NCBI GenBank assembly: GCA_017543005.1
Contig: JAFWEA010000324.1
Span: 1-11,872, forward strand
Length of the DNA stretch: 11,872 nt
Direction of reading: 5' to 3'
Origin: Solobacterium sp.
GTDB lineage: Bacteria > Bacillota_I > Bacilli_A > Erysipelotrichales > Erysipelotrichaceae
Part shown: piece after piece, positions 1-6,732 of the stretch
Position numbering within the stretch: position 1 is the first letter of the stretch
How the letters are laid out: each line of letters opens with the position of its first letter
The notes under the pieces: generated by a model
Database searches by the model: none
What the model saw: the letters and a program-made list of their open reading frames with translations, nothing else
What the model was told of the DNA's origin: nothing
Program-made: the position numbers and the translations under genes

Positions 1-19
1 AGGAAGGGTGTAAAACAGT

Positions 20-1306
20 ATGTCATTTTTAACCGGACCGATGCATCATCATCTGGATGGACATAAGGATCTTACCAACCACAAGGAAATCCTCCGGCTG
101 GAAGAACCCGATGTCATTTGGATTCCGCTTAACAACGGAGCCGCTCCCTGTACACCACTGGTCAATGTCGGGGACGAGGTGAAAGTCGGCACAAAAATCG
201 CGGAAAGAAATGATCATTTTTATCTGCCTCTGTTCTCACCGGTTTCCGGTACCGTCACTGGTATTGAGAAGAAGATGAACAGCAGCATGAAGATGGTCGA
301 TCACATGCGAATTGAGAATGACCACAAGAAGACGGTCGAAAAGCCTTTCGAACCTTTCGACTACGAGAAGGCAACCCGGGAAGAACTGCTGGACTTCGTC
401 AAGAATGCCGGTATGCTCGGTCTGGGCGGCGCCGGCTTCCCGACGTACGTCAAGTATCTGAAGCCGGAAGGCATCAAGTCGTTCATCATCAACGGTGTGG
501 AATGTGAGCCGTATCTGACCACTGACTACCGCAGCATGATGGACAATCTTGAACTTCTCAAGACAGGCACACTTGCCATGTTCAAGCTGAGCAAGGCTGA
601 ACGGGGATGCGTTGCCGTCAAGGAAGACAAGGTCGACCTGATTGCCGAACTGAAGAAGACATTTGAAGGCACGCCGATCGAGATCCGCACCGTACCGGAT
701 ATCTATCCGGCCGGCTGGGAAAGAACTCTGGTCTGGCTGCTCGAACAGAAGCGGTATGACCGCTTGCCGGCAGAAGTCGGATGCATCATCAACAATGCGT
801 CCACAGCCATCGCCCTGGCAGACGCGCTGCTCAACGGTATGCCGGTCACCCACAAACTGGTGACGGTCTCCGGTGATGGCGTTGCGGATCCGCACAACGT
901 ATACGTTCCGGTCGGAACCACGGCCCATGATATCGTCCAGGCCTGCGGCGGCTATACCTCCGAAGACTGCATGATCATTGCCGGCGGCCCGATGATGGGT
1001 TCTGCCATTCCGAACGACACCTTCGTTGTCGGCCCGGCCAACAACGGTCTGACTGTTCTGAAACATGAACCGCTCAATGTCGTCAAGTGCCTGCGCTGCG
1101 GCAAGTGCACCGAAATGTGCCCGTCCGGTCTGGAACCGGTCCGCATCAACAACGCCGAAAAGGTCAAGGACATTGACACACTGAAGAAACTGGACACGCT
1201 GTCCTGCATCGAATGCGGTCTGTGCAGCTATATCTGCCCGTCTAAGATTGATGTGACAGAGGGGATCCGCAGAGCCAAGCGCTACATGGCGCTTGTGAAG
1301 AAGTAA
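20..1306 (+). CDS. rnfC: Rnf electron transport complex subunit C
   Basis: RnfC is the peripheral cytoplasmic subunit that carries the FMN/NADH site and two [4Fe-4S] clusters, and so handles the NAD(H) end of the Rnf complex. The 428 residues match the usual length. An N-terminal barrel-sandwich segment (about 20-100) is followed by the glycine-rich nucleotide/FMN loop GLGGAGFPT (about 134-142), an SLBB-like region (about 255-345), and two ferredoxin motifs: Cys357/360/363/367 (CLRCGKCTEMCP) and Cys396/399/402/406 (CIECGLCSYICP). All eight cluster ligands are intact. The start at 20 follows an AGGAAGGG ribosome binding site at bases 1-8. It is the first Rnf gene in the window, with rnfD 15 bases downstream. 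The promoter must lie before base 1. Identification is firm. Confidence 0.97.
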   Translation: MSFLTGPMHHHLDGHKDLTNHKEILRLEEPDVIWIPLNNGAAPCTPLVNVGDEVKVGTKIAERNDHFYLPLFSPVSGTVTGIEKKMNSSMKMVDHMRIENDHKKTVEKPFEPFDYEKATREELLDFVKNAGMLGLGGAGFPTYVKYLKPEGIKSFIINGVECEPYLTTDYRSMMDNLELLKTGTLAMFKLSKAERGCVAVKEDKVDLIAELKKTFEGTPIEIRTVPDIYPAGWERTLVWLLEQKRYDRLPAEVGCIINNASTAIALADALLNGMPVTHKLVTVSGDGVADPHNVYVPVGTTAHDIVQACGGYTSEDCMIIAGGPMMGSAIPNDTFVVGPANNGLTVLKHEPLNVVKCLRCGKCTEMCPSGLEPVRINNAEKVKDIDTLKKLDTLSCIECGLCSYICPSKIDVTEGIRRAKRYMALVKK

Positions 1307-1321
1307 GGGGGAAATGAAACA

Positions 1322-2488
1322 ATGAAGCTTACTTTTGAACCGGCCCCGCATTACAGAAGTCCGCAGAGCACGGGCGGCATCATGAAAGAACTGACGCTGT
1401 GCCTGTGTGCGGTAACCCTGTTTGCGGTCATCTATTATACGATGGCATTCGGGGCCAGCTACGGTCTGCGGGTTGTCATCATGATGGTGCTGGCAGTATG
1501 TGCCGGCTGCGCTACGGAAGCAGTCTATTACAAAGCAACAAAGCAGGATATCAAGAAGGGCATCCTGTCGTCCTATCCGTGGGTAACGGCAATGATCCTG
1601 ACCCTGATCTCCTCGATTGACAACAGCTACTATGCAATCGTCGTCTCCGTCGTGATTGCCATCATCTTCGGCAAGCTGGTCTTCGGCGGTTTCGGTCAGA
1701 ATATCTTCAACCCGGCAGCGTTCGGTGAAGCCATTCTGATGAACAGCTTCGCAGCTGCCAAGAGCGCTGACTTCGCAACCGGCGCTACCCCGACCCAGGC
1801 CATGAACACCTACGGCTGGATGCTGTCGGCGGAAAACTTCAATGCCATGGTCGGCAAGTACGGCGGCCTGGGCAGAATGCTGCTGGGTCAGTACCCGAGC
1901 ACCATCGGCAGCACCTGCGCCATTCTGATCCTGATCTGCGGTATCGTCATGATCATCCGCAAGGATATCGACTGGCAGGCTCCGGTCTTCTACATCGGCA
2001 CGATCTTCGTGGTATCCCTGCTGATCGGCCTGATGCATGGTGCCGGTGTCTGGTACGCCGTGTTCCAGGTCCTGGCCGGCGGTGTCATGTTCGGCGGCGT
2101 CTTCATGATGACCGATCCGGTCACTTCACCGGTAACGATTCCCGGCCGCGTCATCTTCGCAGTCGGCGCAGCCTGCTTCACACTGATCTTCCGTCTGCGG
2201 TCCAACATGGCTGACGGCGTCCTGTATTCCATCCTGCTGATGAATATGCTGACCCCGGCCATTGACAAGCTCATGGACGGCAACCAGATCAAGAATGCTG
2301 CCAAGAATGCCCGGACAGTGCTGATTGCCTGTGCGGTCATGCTGGCCATTACACTTGGCATCGGCTTTATCGCCGAGGGCAAGCTGCCGGCCGGTGCTGC
2401 AGTGGAAAAGGCATCTGAAACGATGACGACAGAAACCGCTGCGGTTGTACCGGAAGTGCTGTACGCAGATTCTGCGGCAGGGAACTGA
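1322..2488 (+). CDS. rnfD: Rnf electron transport complex subunit D
   Basis: RnfD is a polytopic membrane subunit (NqrB/RnfD family) that carries a covalently bound FMN and takes part in ion translocation. The 388 residues begin with the family-typical pre-membrane segment (PHYRSPQSTGGIM) and continue with many hydrophobic helices. The flavin-attachment motif DFATGAT ends at Thr156 and fits the ApbE consensus Dxx(S/T)GAT, so Thr156 should hold the FMN. About 30 residues after the last helix form an Ala/Thr/Glu-rich C-terminal tail. The start follows GGGGGAAA (from 1307). The stop codon overlaps the GAGGAGG ribosome binding site of rnfG, which suggests coupled translation. No ApbE flavin transferase gene is in this window. 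Confidence 0.96.
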   Translation: MKLTFEPAPHYRSPQSTGGIMKELTLCLCAVTLFAVIYYTMAFGASYGLRVVIMMVLAVCAGCATEAVYYKATKQDIKKGILSSYPWVTAMILTLISSIDNSYYAIVVSVVIAIIFGKLVFGGFGQNIFNPAAFGEAILMNSFAAAKSADFATGATPTQAMNTYGWMLSAENFNAMVGKYGGLGRMLLGQYPSTIGSTCAILILICGIVMIIRKDIDWQAPVFYIGTIFVVSLLIGLMHGAGVWYAVFQVLAGGVMFGGVFMMTDPVTSPVTIPGRVIFAVGAACFTLIFRLRSNMADGVLYSILLMNMLTPAIDKLMDGNQIKNAAKNARTVLIACAVMLAITLGIGFIAEGKLPAGAAVEKASETMTTETAAVVPEVLYADSAAGN

Positions 2489-2501
2489 GGAGGCGACACG
2501 T

Positions 2502-3014
2502 ATGAATAAAGATTCTATGGCTTACAAGGGTGTGCTTCTCGGCGTCCTGTGCGCATTCTGCGGTCTGGCTCTGTCCGGCGTCAATGCGATTACTGCACCG
2601 AAGATCGCCGAAGCGAGAATGGCCAAGATTCAGGCCAATCTGGAACAGTTCTATCCGGGTGCCACATTCTCGGAAATCACAGATTATCAGGATGATACCA
2701 AAATGGTTACCGGTGTCTATGAAGCAGAAGGCAAGGGAATGATCTATAACCTGAAGGTTACCGGATACAATTCCTCAGGCTTCACCTTCATGATTGCCTA
2801 TAACGATGACGGTACAGTCGCCGGCTTCACACCGATTGAACAGAATGAAACAAGCGGCTTCGGTTCCCGCTGCTTCGAACCTGAATATATCGATCAGATT
2901 CTGAGCCTGACGGCAGATGACGAAGCACCGCTGTTGAGCGGCGCAACGCTGACATCAACAGCAATCCGGAACGGTATGGCCGCAGCCAGTGCGCTGTTTG
3001 AGGCCGGCAAGTAA
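2502..3014 (+). CDS. rnfG: Rnf electron transport complex subunit G, covalent flavoprotein
   Basis: RnfG (NqrC/RnfG family, FMN-binding domain) is a single-span membrane protein whose extracytoplasmic domain carries covalent FMN. I chose the ATG at 2502 because GAGGAGG lies at 2487-2493; an in-frame upstream ATG at 2445 would overlap rnfD and has no such site. The product is 170 residues. One N-terminal helix (about 8-27, GVLLGVLCAFCGLAL) is followed by the soluble domain with the conserved NETSGFG segment (usual form ETPGLG) and the flavin motif SGATLTS, whose Thr149 is the expected FMN-linked residue. The residue three before the Ser of this motif is Pro instead of the usual Asp. Family assignment is firm; efficient flavinylation is inferred. 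Confidence 0.95.
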   Translation: MNKDSMAYKGVLLGVLCAFCGLALSGVNAITAPKIAEARMAKIQANLEQFYPGATFSEITDYQDDTKMVTGVYEAEGKGMIYNLKVTGYNSSGFTFMIAYNDDGTVAGFTPIEQNETSGFGSRCFEPEYIDQILSLTADDEAPLLSGATLTSTAIRNGMAAASALFEAGK

Positions 3015-3031
3015 GGAAGGGGGTTGAAATC

Positions 3032-3838
3032 ATGACTGCAGTTGAAAATAAAGAAGCCAAGATGGGTTTCTTCAAGGAAATGATCTACAACAACCCGGTA
3101 TTCGGACTGTATCTGGGTATCTGCTCCTGCCTTGCCATCACCACAACCATTACCAATGCCATCGGCATGGGCATGGCGGTTATCGTCGTCCTGGTCATGT
3201 CGAATATTCTCGTCTCGCTGATTGCGCCGATCACACCGGATGAAATCCACATCCCGGTCTACATCGTCATCATCGCTTCGCTGGTTACGATTGTCGGCAT
3301 GGTCATGCAGGCTTACATGCCTTCGCTGTATTCTTCCCTGGGTGCGTTCATCGACCTGATCGTCGTTAACTGCATTATCCTGGGCCGCGCTGAAGCATAT
3401 GCCTGCAGCCACAATCCGGTTGAGTCTGCCCGTGACGGTCTCATGATGGGCCTGTCCTACACATTCAGTGTTCTGGCCATGTCCCTGATCCGTCAGCTTC
3501 TGGGTACCGGCGTGCTGTCGTTCACAAACCCGTTCACAAACATCGAAGTATTTGCTTTCCGGATCATTCCGAAGGGCTATGAAATCGGTGTCTTCACAAC
3601 GCAGACAGGCGCGTTCCTGACCTTTGCGGTTCTGGCCGCTCTGGTTGCCGCATACAAGAATGCCAACGACAAGAAGGTCGCTGAAGCTGAAAAGGCCAGA
3701 AAGGTCGCTGCTGCCAAGGCGGCTGCCGAGGCCAAGAAAGCCGCTGCTGCCAAAGCCGCTGCCGCCAAGGCGGAAGCCGTAAAGGCAGAAGCTCCTGCCG
3801 CACCGGCACCGGCCGCAAAAGCCGAGGAGGTTAAATAA
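3032..3838 (+). CDS. rnfE: Rnf electron transport complex subunit E with Ala/Lys-rich tail
   Basis: RnfE is one of the two homologous six-helix membrane subunits (RnfA/RnfE, NqrD/NqrE) that together hold an intramembrane [2Fe-2S] cluster passing electrons across the membrane. The two expected ligand cysteines are present: Cys31 in LGICS and Cys114 in VNCIILGRAEAYA. The membrane core ends near residue 208. The remaining 60 residues are an Ala/Lys/Glu low-complexity tail ending in an Ala/Pro stretch, which makes the protein 268 residues against roughly 200 for the family. The start follows GGAAGGGGG (about 3015-3023); Met11 is a possible but less favoured alternative. The stop overlaps the rnfA start by one base (TAATG), and the rnfA ribosome binding site sits in the tail codons. 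Confidence 0.95.
   Translation: MTAVENKEAKMGFFKEMIYNNPVFGLYLGICSCLAITTTITNAIGMGMAVIVVLVMSNILVSLIAPITPDEIHIPVYIVIIASLVTIVGMVMQAYMPSLYSSLGAFIDLIVVNCIILGRAEAYACSHNPVESARDGLMMGLSYTFSVLAMSLIRQLLGTGVLSFTNPFTNIEVFAFRIIPKGYEIGVFTTQTGAFLTFAVLAALVAAYKNANDKKVAEAEKARKVAAAKAAAEAKKAAAAKAAAAKAEAVKAEAPAAPAPAAKAEEVK
3656..3835 (+). repeat. Low-complexity Ala/Lys/Glu-coding stretch at the rnfE 3' end
   Basis: This run of GCN, AAR and GAR codons encodes residues 209-268 of RnfE. It contains imperfect units of the type AAAK/AAEAKK and then an AP-rich end (APAAPAPAA). The reading frame is uninterrupted and synonymous codons are mixed (GCT, GCC, GCG, GCA), so it is not a simple DNA repeat array. Predicted protein character is a long charged alpha-helix followed by a flexible Ala/Pro segment. 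Confidence 0.8.
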
Positions 3839-4410
3839 TGAATCTCTTTACGATCTTTATCAGCGCCCTGCTGATCAATAACGTCATTCTGTCGAAGTTC
3901 CTCGGCATGTGCCCGTTCATGGGTGTATCCACCAAGCTGGACTCTGCTGTCGGCATGGGTCTGGCGGTTACATTCGTCATCTTCGGTGCTTCGGTCATCT
4001 CCTGGTTCCTGTACTACTACGCTCTGGTACCGCTGGGGCTGGAATACATGGAACTGATCTGCTTCATCCTGCTGATCGCGTCCTTCGTTCAGTTCGTTGA
4101 AATGTTCGTCAAGAAGTCATCCCCGGGCCTGTACAAGTCCCTGGGTATCTTCCTGCCGCTGATCACAACAAACTGCGCCGTTCTCTACGTCGCACAGGAC
4201 AACATTACACAGGGCTATACACTGATTGAAACCATGGTCAACTCGGTTGCCGTGCCGCTGGGCTTCATGCTCATGCTGGTCATTTTCGCAACCATCCGTG
4301 AACGCCTGAACGGCAACGATGTCCCGGAATCCTTCCGCGGCAACCCGATTGCCTTCATCGTCGCAGCGATCATGGCCATCGCCTTCACTGCCTTTGCCGG
4401 TCTGGTATAA
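3838..4410 (+). CDS. rnfA: Rnf electron transport complex subunit A
   Basis: RnfA is the partner of RnfE and contributes the other half of the intramembrane [2Fe-2S] site. The 190 residues are the usual length, with six hydrophobic helices. The family signature NNVILSKFLGMCPFMGVS carries ligand Cys25, and LITTNCAVLY carries ligand Cys113. The start overlaps the rnfE stop by one base and follows GAGGAGG at 3824-3830. A small Cys-rich membrane gene begins three bases after its stop. Nothing in the sequence suggests damage. Confidence 0.96.
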   Translation: MNLFTIFISALLINNVILSKFLGMCPFMGVSTKLDSAVGMGLAVTFVIFGASVISWFLYYYALVPLGLEYMELICFILLIASFVQFVEMFVKKSSPGLYKSLGIFLPLITTNCAVLYVAQDNITQGYTLIETMVNSVAVPLGFMLMLVIFATIRERLNGNDVPESFRGNPIAFIVAAIMAIAFTAFAGLV

Positions 4411-4413
4411 AGC

Positions 4414-4590
4414 ATGAAGGCACTGTATGCAATTCTGATCGCCGGGGTGCTGCTGGGCATATACATTGCTCTGTATGTGGCCAACCACAACACACCGGTG
4501 CCGGAAGGCTGTGAAAATCTGAAACCGGACTGTGCAGCCTGCGGGATCAAGGATTGTGCAGTCAGAAATGATGTAGTGAGAAAGGGGTAA
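4414..4590 (+). CDS. Small Cys-rich single-span membrane protein inside the rnf operon
   Basis: This 58-residue reading frame begins three bases after the rnfA stop and ends eight bases before rnfB. It has no clear ribosome binding site of its own, so translation is probably coupled to rnfA. Residues about 4-23 (LYAILIAGVLLGIYIALYV) form one membrane helix. The rest is soluble and has four cysteines, Cys33, Cys40, Cys43 and Cys48. The segment CAACGIKDC has the same C-x2-C-x4-C spacing, with Gly after the second Cys, as CGGCGFPGC in RnfB. I do not recognise a named family. FeoB-associated Cys-rich membrane proteins are similar in size and design, but there is no feoB here. An Fe-S or metal-binding accessory subunit of Rnf is an inference from motif and position. 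The overlap-free fit between its neighbours supports it being a real gene. Confidence 0.75.
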   Translation: MKALYAILIAGVLLGIYIALYVANHNTPVPEGCENLKPDCAACGIKDCAVRNDVVRKG

Positions 4591-4598
4591 CTGTCATT

Positions 4599-4889
4599 AT
4601 GAATATGATTAAGGCTCTTGTCCTGATGCTGGCTCTTGGTGCGGTATGCGGACTGATTCTCGGCTTTGCGTCCATCAAGTTCCATGTTGAAGTTGATAAG
4701 CGGGTTGAGGAAGTCCTGGGCATGCTGCCGGGTTACAACTGCGGCGGCTGCGGCTTCCCGGGCTGCTCCGGTATGGCTGAGGCACTCTGTGAAGGCAGTG
4801 CAGACGTATCTCAGTGCAAGCCGAGCAAAGCGGATGCCAAGGATGCCATCAAGGCTTACCTGAAGGAACATCCGGCCGGCGGAAATTAA
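4599..4889 (+). CDS. rnfB: Short RnfB: membrane anchor plus Fe-S domain only
   Basis: RnfB normally takes electrons from reduced ferredoxin: an N-terminal helix, a membrane-proximal (Fe-S) domain, and then ferredoxin-like [4Fe-4S] domains. This product has 96 residues. The helix (about 5-25) is followed by the FeS domain with Cys48/51/56 (CGGCGFPGC) and Cys73 as the usual four ligands, plus an extra Cys64. It then stops after a short charged helix (about 77-92). The ferredoxin-like domains are absent. The usual CxPGG after the last ligand reads CKPSK. A strong terminator begins about 16 bases after the stop, so there is no broken remainder. An AAAGGGG site lies at 4581-4587, and the start could also be Met3. 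Family assignment is firm; whether it can work alone as the ferredoxin oxidase is open. Confidence 0.9.
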   Translation: MNMIKALVLMLALGAVCGLILGFASIKFHVEVDKRVEEVLGMLPGYNCGGCGFPGCSGMAEALCEGSADVSQCKPSKADAKDAIKAYLKEHPAGGN

Positions 4890-4905
4890 ATCTGTCATAC
4901 TGTTG

Positions 4906-4938
4906 AGACAAGGCGGAATTATCTGCCTTGTCTTTTTT
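4906..4938 (+). terminator. Intrinsic terminator of the rnf operon
   Basis: GACAAGGC (4907-4914) pairs perfectly with GCCTTGTC (4925-4932) around a 10-base loop; A4906 and T4933 can extend the stem. A run of T follows (4933-4938). It lies just after rnfB and closes the operon. Confidence 0.92.
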
Positions 4939-4986
4939 GCGTTATCTGCTGTTGCGGTGCGAATAACATAGATGGAGGTCAACCGT

Positions 4987-5727
4987 ATGAATGTGAAAAA
5001 ACAAGTCATCATCAAGATCGGTGCCTGCCTGGTCATCGCACTGCTGATCATTGCGCTGAACTGCATCGGCTTTGCCATCCGGCTGAATGCCATGCTGGAT
5101 CTGCGGCCGACCTGCATCGCCGCCAGGGATATCCCGCCCCGTTCCCTGATCACCGAGAAGGATATCCTGGAAATCAAAGTGCCGGGAGCGTATCTGCTTG
5201 AGCATACCTGCAGTGACAAAAAAGAGATCATCGGCAAGTATACGGATATACAGGGGATGATCCCGGCCGGTTCGTGTTTCTTTGAAGAGATGCTCTATGA
5301 TGAGCAGGAACTGCCGGATTATCCTTCCGCCCAGCTGCGGCCAGGACAGGCAGCCTACACGCTGGAAACAGATCTGGCCCATATGGGCGGTACGATTCTG
5401 CCGGGGCAGCGGCTGGATCTGTATGTGGTGCTGGACCGGAAGAATGATACGCCGGTGTCAGGGTGTCTGTTGGAGAATGTACGGCTGCTGGCCGTCAAGG
5501 ATCATAAGGGACTCGATTTGACCGATGAAAACAGCACCGGCATCCCGTATCTGGCGGTGCTGGCCGTCAGTCAGAAGGATGTGGAGCTGCTGTCCCTGGC
5601 AGAGAAGGCCGGTGAGATCCGCATGTTTTCCACCGACAACACCTACAGTACAGCGAAGGAAGCCCAGCTGGTGGTCAGCGAGGATATGCTGGAACTGCTC
5701 AAGAGCGGTGCTTCAGATCATATATAA
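4987..5727 (+). CDS. CpaB/RcpC-like SAF-domain membrane protein
   Basis: The product is 246 residues. One N-terminal membrane helix (about 7-31) is followed by a SAF domain: AARDIPPRSLITEKDI near 45-60 is typical of CpaB, a Flp/type IVb pilus assembly protein, and the IPAG and LPGQRLDLYVVL segments (about 95-140) match the CpaB/RcpC pattern that follows SAF. The start at 4987 is chosen because GGAGG lies at 4974-4978; an in-frame ATG at 4972 overlaps that site. No pilin, secretion ATPase or TadB/C-like gene is nearby, so it is an orphan here. The gap before it (4939-4986) shows no convincing promoter. It could serve a remote pilus system or have another envelope role. Domain assignment is fairly secure; function is not. 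Confidence 0.8.
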   Translation: MNVKKQVIIKIGACLVIALLIIALNCIGFAIRLNAMLDLRPTCIAARDIPPRSLITEKDILEIKVPGAYLLEHTCSDKKEIIGKYTDIQGMIPAGSCFFEEMLYDEQELPDYPSAQLRPGQAAYTLETDLAHMGGTILPGQRLDLYVVLDRKNDTPVSGCLLENVRLLAVKDHKGLDLTDENSTGIPYLAVLAVSQKDVELLSLAEKAGEIRMFSTDNTYSTAKEAQLVVSEDMLELLKSGASDHI

Positions 5728-5755
5728 CAAAAAAGACCGTATCTGCATACGGTCT
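5728..5755 (-). terminator. Intrinsic terminator of tRNA-His, shared with the 3' end of the CpaB-like gene
   Basis: AGACCGTAT (5734-5742) pairs perfectly with ATACGGTCT (5747-5755) around the loop CTGC. Read on the minus strand the stem is followed by TTTTTTGT, a strong terminator for the tRNA gene. Read on the plus strand the tail is only CAATTTG, so it may stop the convergent CpaB-like transcript less efficiently. Confidence 0.88.
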
Positions 5756-5766
5756 CAATTTGCCTC

Positions 5767-5845
5767 TGGGGCGACTGATGGGACTCGAACCCACGAAATG
5801 CTGGAGCCACAATCCAGTGTGTTAACCAACTTCACCACAGCCGCC
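5767..5845 (-). tRNA. tRNA-His (GTG anticodon)
   Basis: On the minus strand the sequence folds as a cloverleaf. The anticodon stem CTGGA/TCCAG encloses the loop TTGTGGC with anticodon GTG. The T loop is TTCGAGT, and CCA is encoded at the 3' end. The additional 5' G (G-1) opposite C73, characteristic of tRNA-His, is encoded in the DNA. The acceptor stem pairs over seven positions with one G-U pair. The length with CCA is 79 bases. Confidence 0.96.
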
Positions 5846-5859
5846 ATAAAGCATTTATA

Positions 5860-5888
5860 ATAATACCGTAATCAGATCTCGAAAGCAA
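5860..5888 (-). promoter_or_regulatory. Promoter of tRNA-His
   Basis: On the minus strand TTGCTT (complement of 5883-5888) and TATTAT (complement of 5860-5865) are separated by exactly 17 bases. The -10 box lies 15 bases from the tRNA 5' end. Confidence 0.75.
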
Positions 5889-5889
5889 G

Positions 5890-6615
5890 ATGAGGATACT
5901 AAAAACACAAAAAAAAGAAAAGCACATGATTGTGACGGTGGCCGGAAAACCGGTGGAGCTGGTGCTGGTCCGCAAGCGGATCAAACGCATGCACCTGCGC
6001 ACTGACGGGGAAAAGCTGCTGGTCTCCTGCCCGTACGGGGTCAGCGAGGCCGAAGTGCTGTACTTTGTAAAGGCCAGTGAAGCCTGGATCATCAAAGCCA
6101 TAGCTCGCCAGCAGACCCGTGAGGAAATCAACCGCGAGGGGGCAGCGGGCAGTGAACTGTACTGGCTCGGGGAGCCGAAACGGATCCGCTATGTGCCGGC
6201 CAACCGGGACAGACTGGTCATAACAGAGAGGGAAGCCATCTTCTATCTGAAGGAAAAAACGGAAGAAAGAATCACGAAGGCTTTCCGCAAAACAGCAGCG
6301 GAAGAACTGCTCAGGATGGCTGAGCGGGAGCGGGCTGCCTGGGATGAAAGGATCTGTCTGGCTTACGGTCTGCCCTTGCCGGAGATCCGGGTGCGGCACA
6401 TGATCAGCCGCTGGGGTGTATGCCACATCAGGACCAGACAGATTGTTCTGAGTACCCGTCTGATTCATTATCCGCCGCAGGGGTTCTCCTATGTTCTGCT
6501 GCATGAATATGTTCACTTCCTGGTGCCGGATCATTCCCGGAATTTCTATGCCATCGTGGCAAAACACATGCCTGACTATAAAGAGAAAATGCGTGTTTTG
6601 AAACAAGTTTCATAG
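5890..6615 (+). CDS. YgjP/WLM-family zinc metallopeptidase
   Basis: The protein (241 residues) belongs to the YgjP-like metal-dependent hydrolases (DUF45, related to SprT/WLM). The catalytic region shows LLHEYVHFLVPDHSRNFY: His205, Glu206 and His209 form the HExxH zinc site, and His215 in the HS-FY segment is the likely third ligand. The family segment MISRWGVC (about 176-183) and the terminal PDYKEK also fit. The N-terminal part (about 13-60) is the conserved beta-rich start. Neither the ATG at 5890 nor the in-frame ATG at 5926, which begins at the conserved region, has a clear ribosome binding site. I keep the longer form, but 5926 is about as likely. A TATAAT at 5856-5861 could be its -10 box, without a good -35. 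The substrate is unknown. Confidence 0.88.
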   Translation: MRILKTQKKEKHMIVTVAGKPVELVLVRKRIKRMHLRTDGEKLLVSCPYGVSEAEVLYFVKASEAWIIKAIARQQTREEINREGAAGSELYWLGEPKRIRYVPANRDRLVITEREAIFYLKEKTEERITKAFRKTAAEELLRMAERERAAWDERICLAYGLPLPEIRVRHMISRWGVCHIRTRQIVLSTRLIHYPPQGFSYVLLHEYVHFLVPDHSRNFYAIVAKHMPDYKEKMRVLKQVS

Positions 6616-6662
6616 TTTCATGAAATTTTCACAAGTTTTCAGGGATTACTGTCTGGTTCATA

Positions 6663-6690
6663 TTGAAGTATCACGGATTTCCGTTAAAAT
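6663..6690 (+). promoter_or_regulatory. Promoter upstream of the ankyrin/EF-G-like unit
   Basis: TTGAAG (6663-6668) and TAAAAT (6685-6690) are 16 bases apart. A perfect five-base inverted repeat, ACGGA-TT-TCCGT (6673-6684), fills the spacer and could bind a regulator. This is the only convincing promoter in the 279-base gap between 6615 and 6895. Confidence 0.6.
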
Positions 6691-6732
6691 ATGGTTAGAA
6701 GTAATTCTGCATACGATTGGAGCTGAATGATC

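Noticed and set aside
236..2038. A 600-codon open frame on the minus strand opposite rnfC and rnfD
   Set aside because: It is antisense to two firmly identified genes, its product is rich in His, Asp, Gln and Arg without any recognisable domain, and it arises from the codon bias of the real genes.
4414..4889. The small Cys-rich frame and rnfB as two halves of one RnfB split by a frameshift
   Set aside because: Each has its own membrane helix and its own CxxCGxxxC motif, and a start and stop that fit the operon, so they are two proteins and not pieces of one.
4215..5237. A 340-codon minus-strand frame across rnfA, the small gene, rnfB and the CpaB-like gene
   Set aside because: It crosses the rnf terminator and several well-supported genes, and its product is a low-information Ser/Ala/Met/Arg mixture.
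5767..5845. tRNA-His and tRNA-Leu genes as integration sites of a mobile island
   Set aside because: There is no integrase, no repeated tRNA 3' end and no change of sequence style around either tRNA.
6599..6630. Short repeats after the metallopeptidase gene (GAAAC-AA-GTTTC and TTTCATGAAA)
   Set aside because: They are short AT-rich palindromes without a T-run and do not make a convincing terminator or operator.
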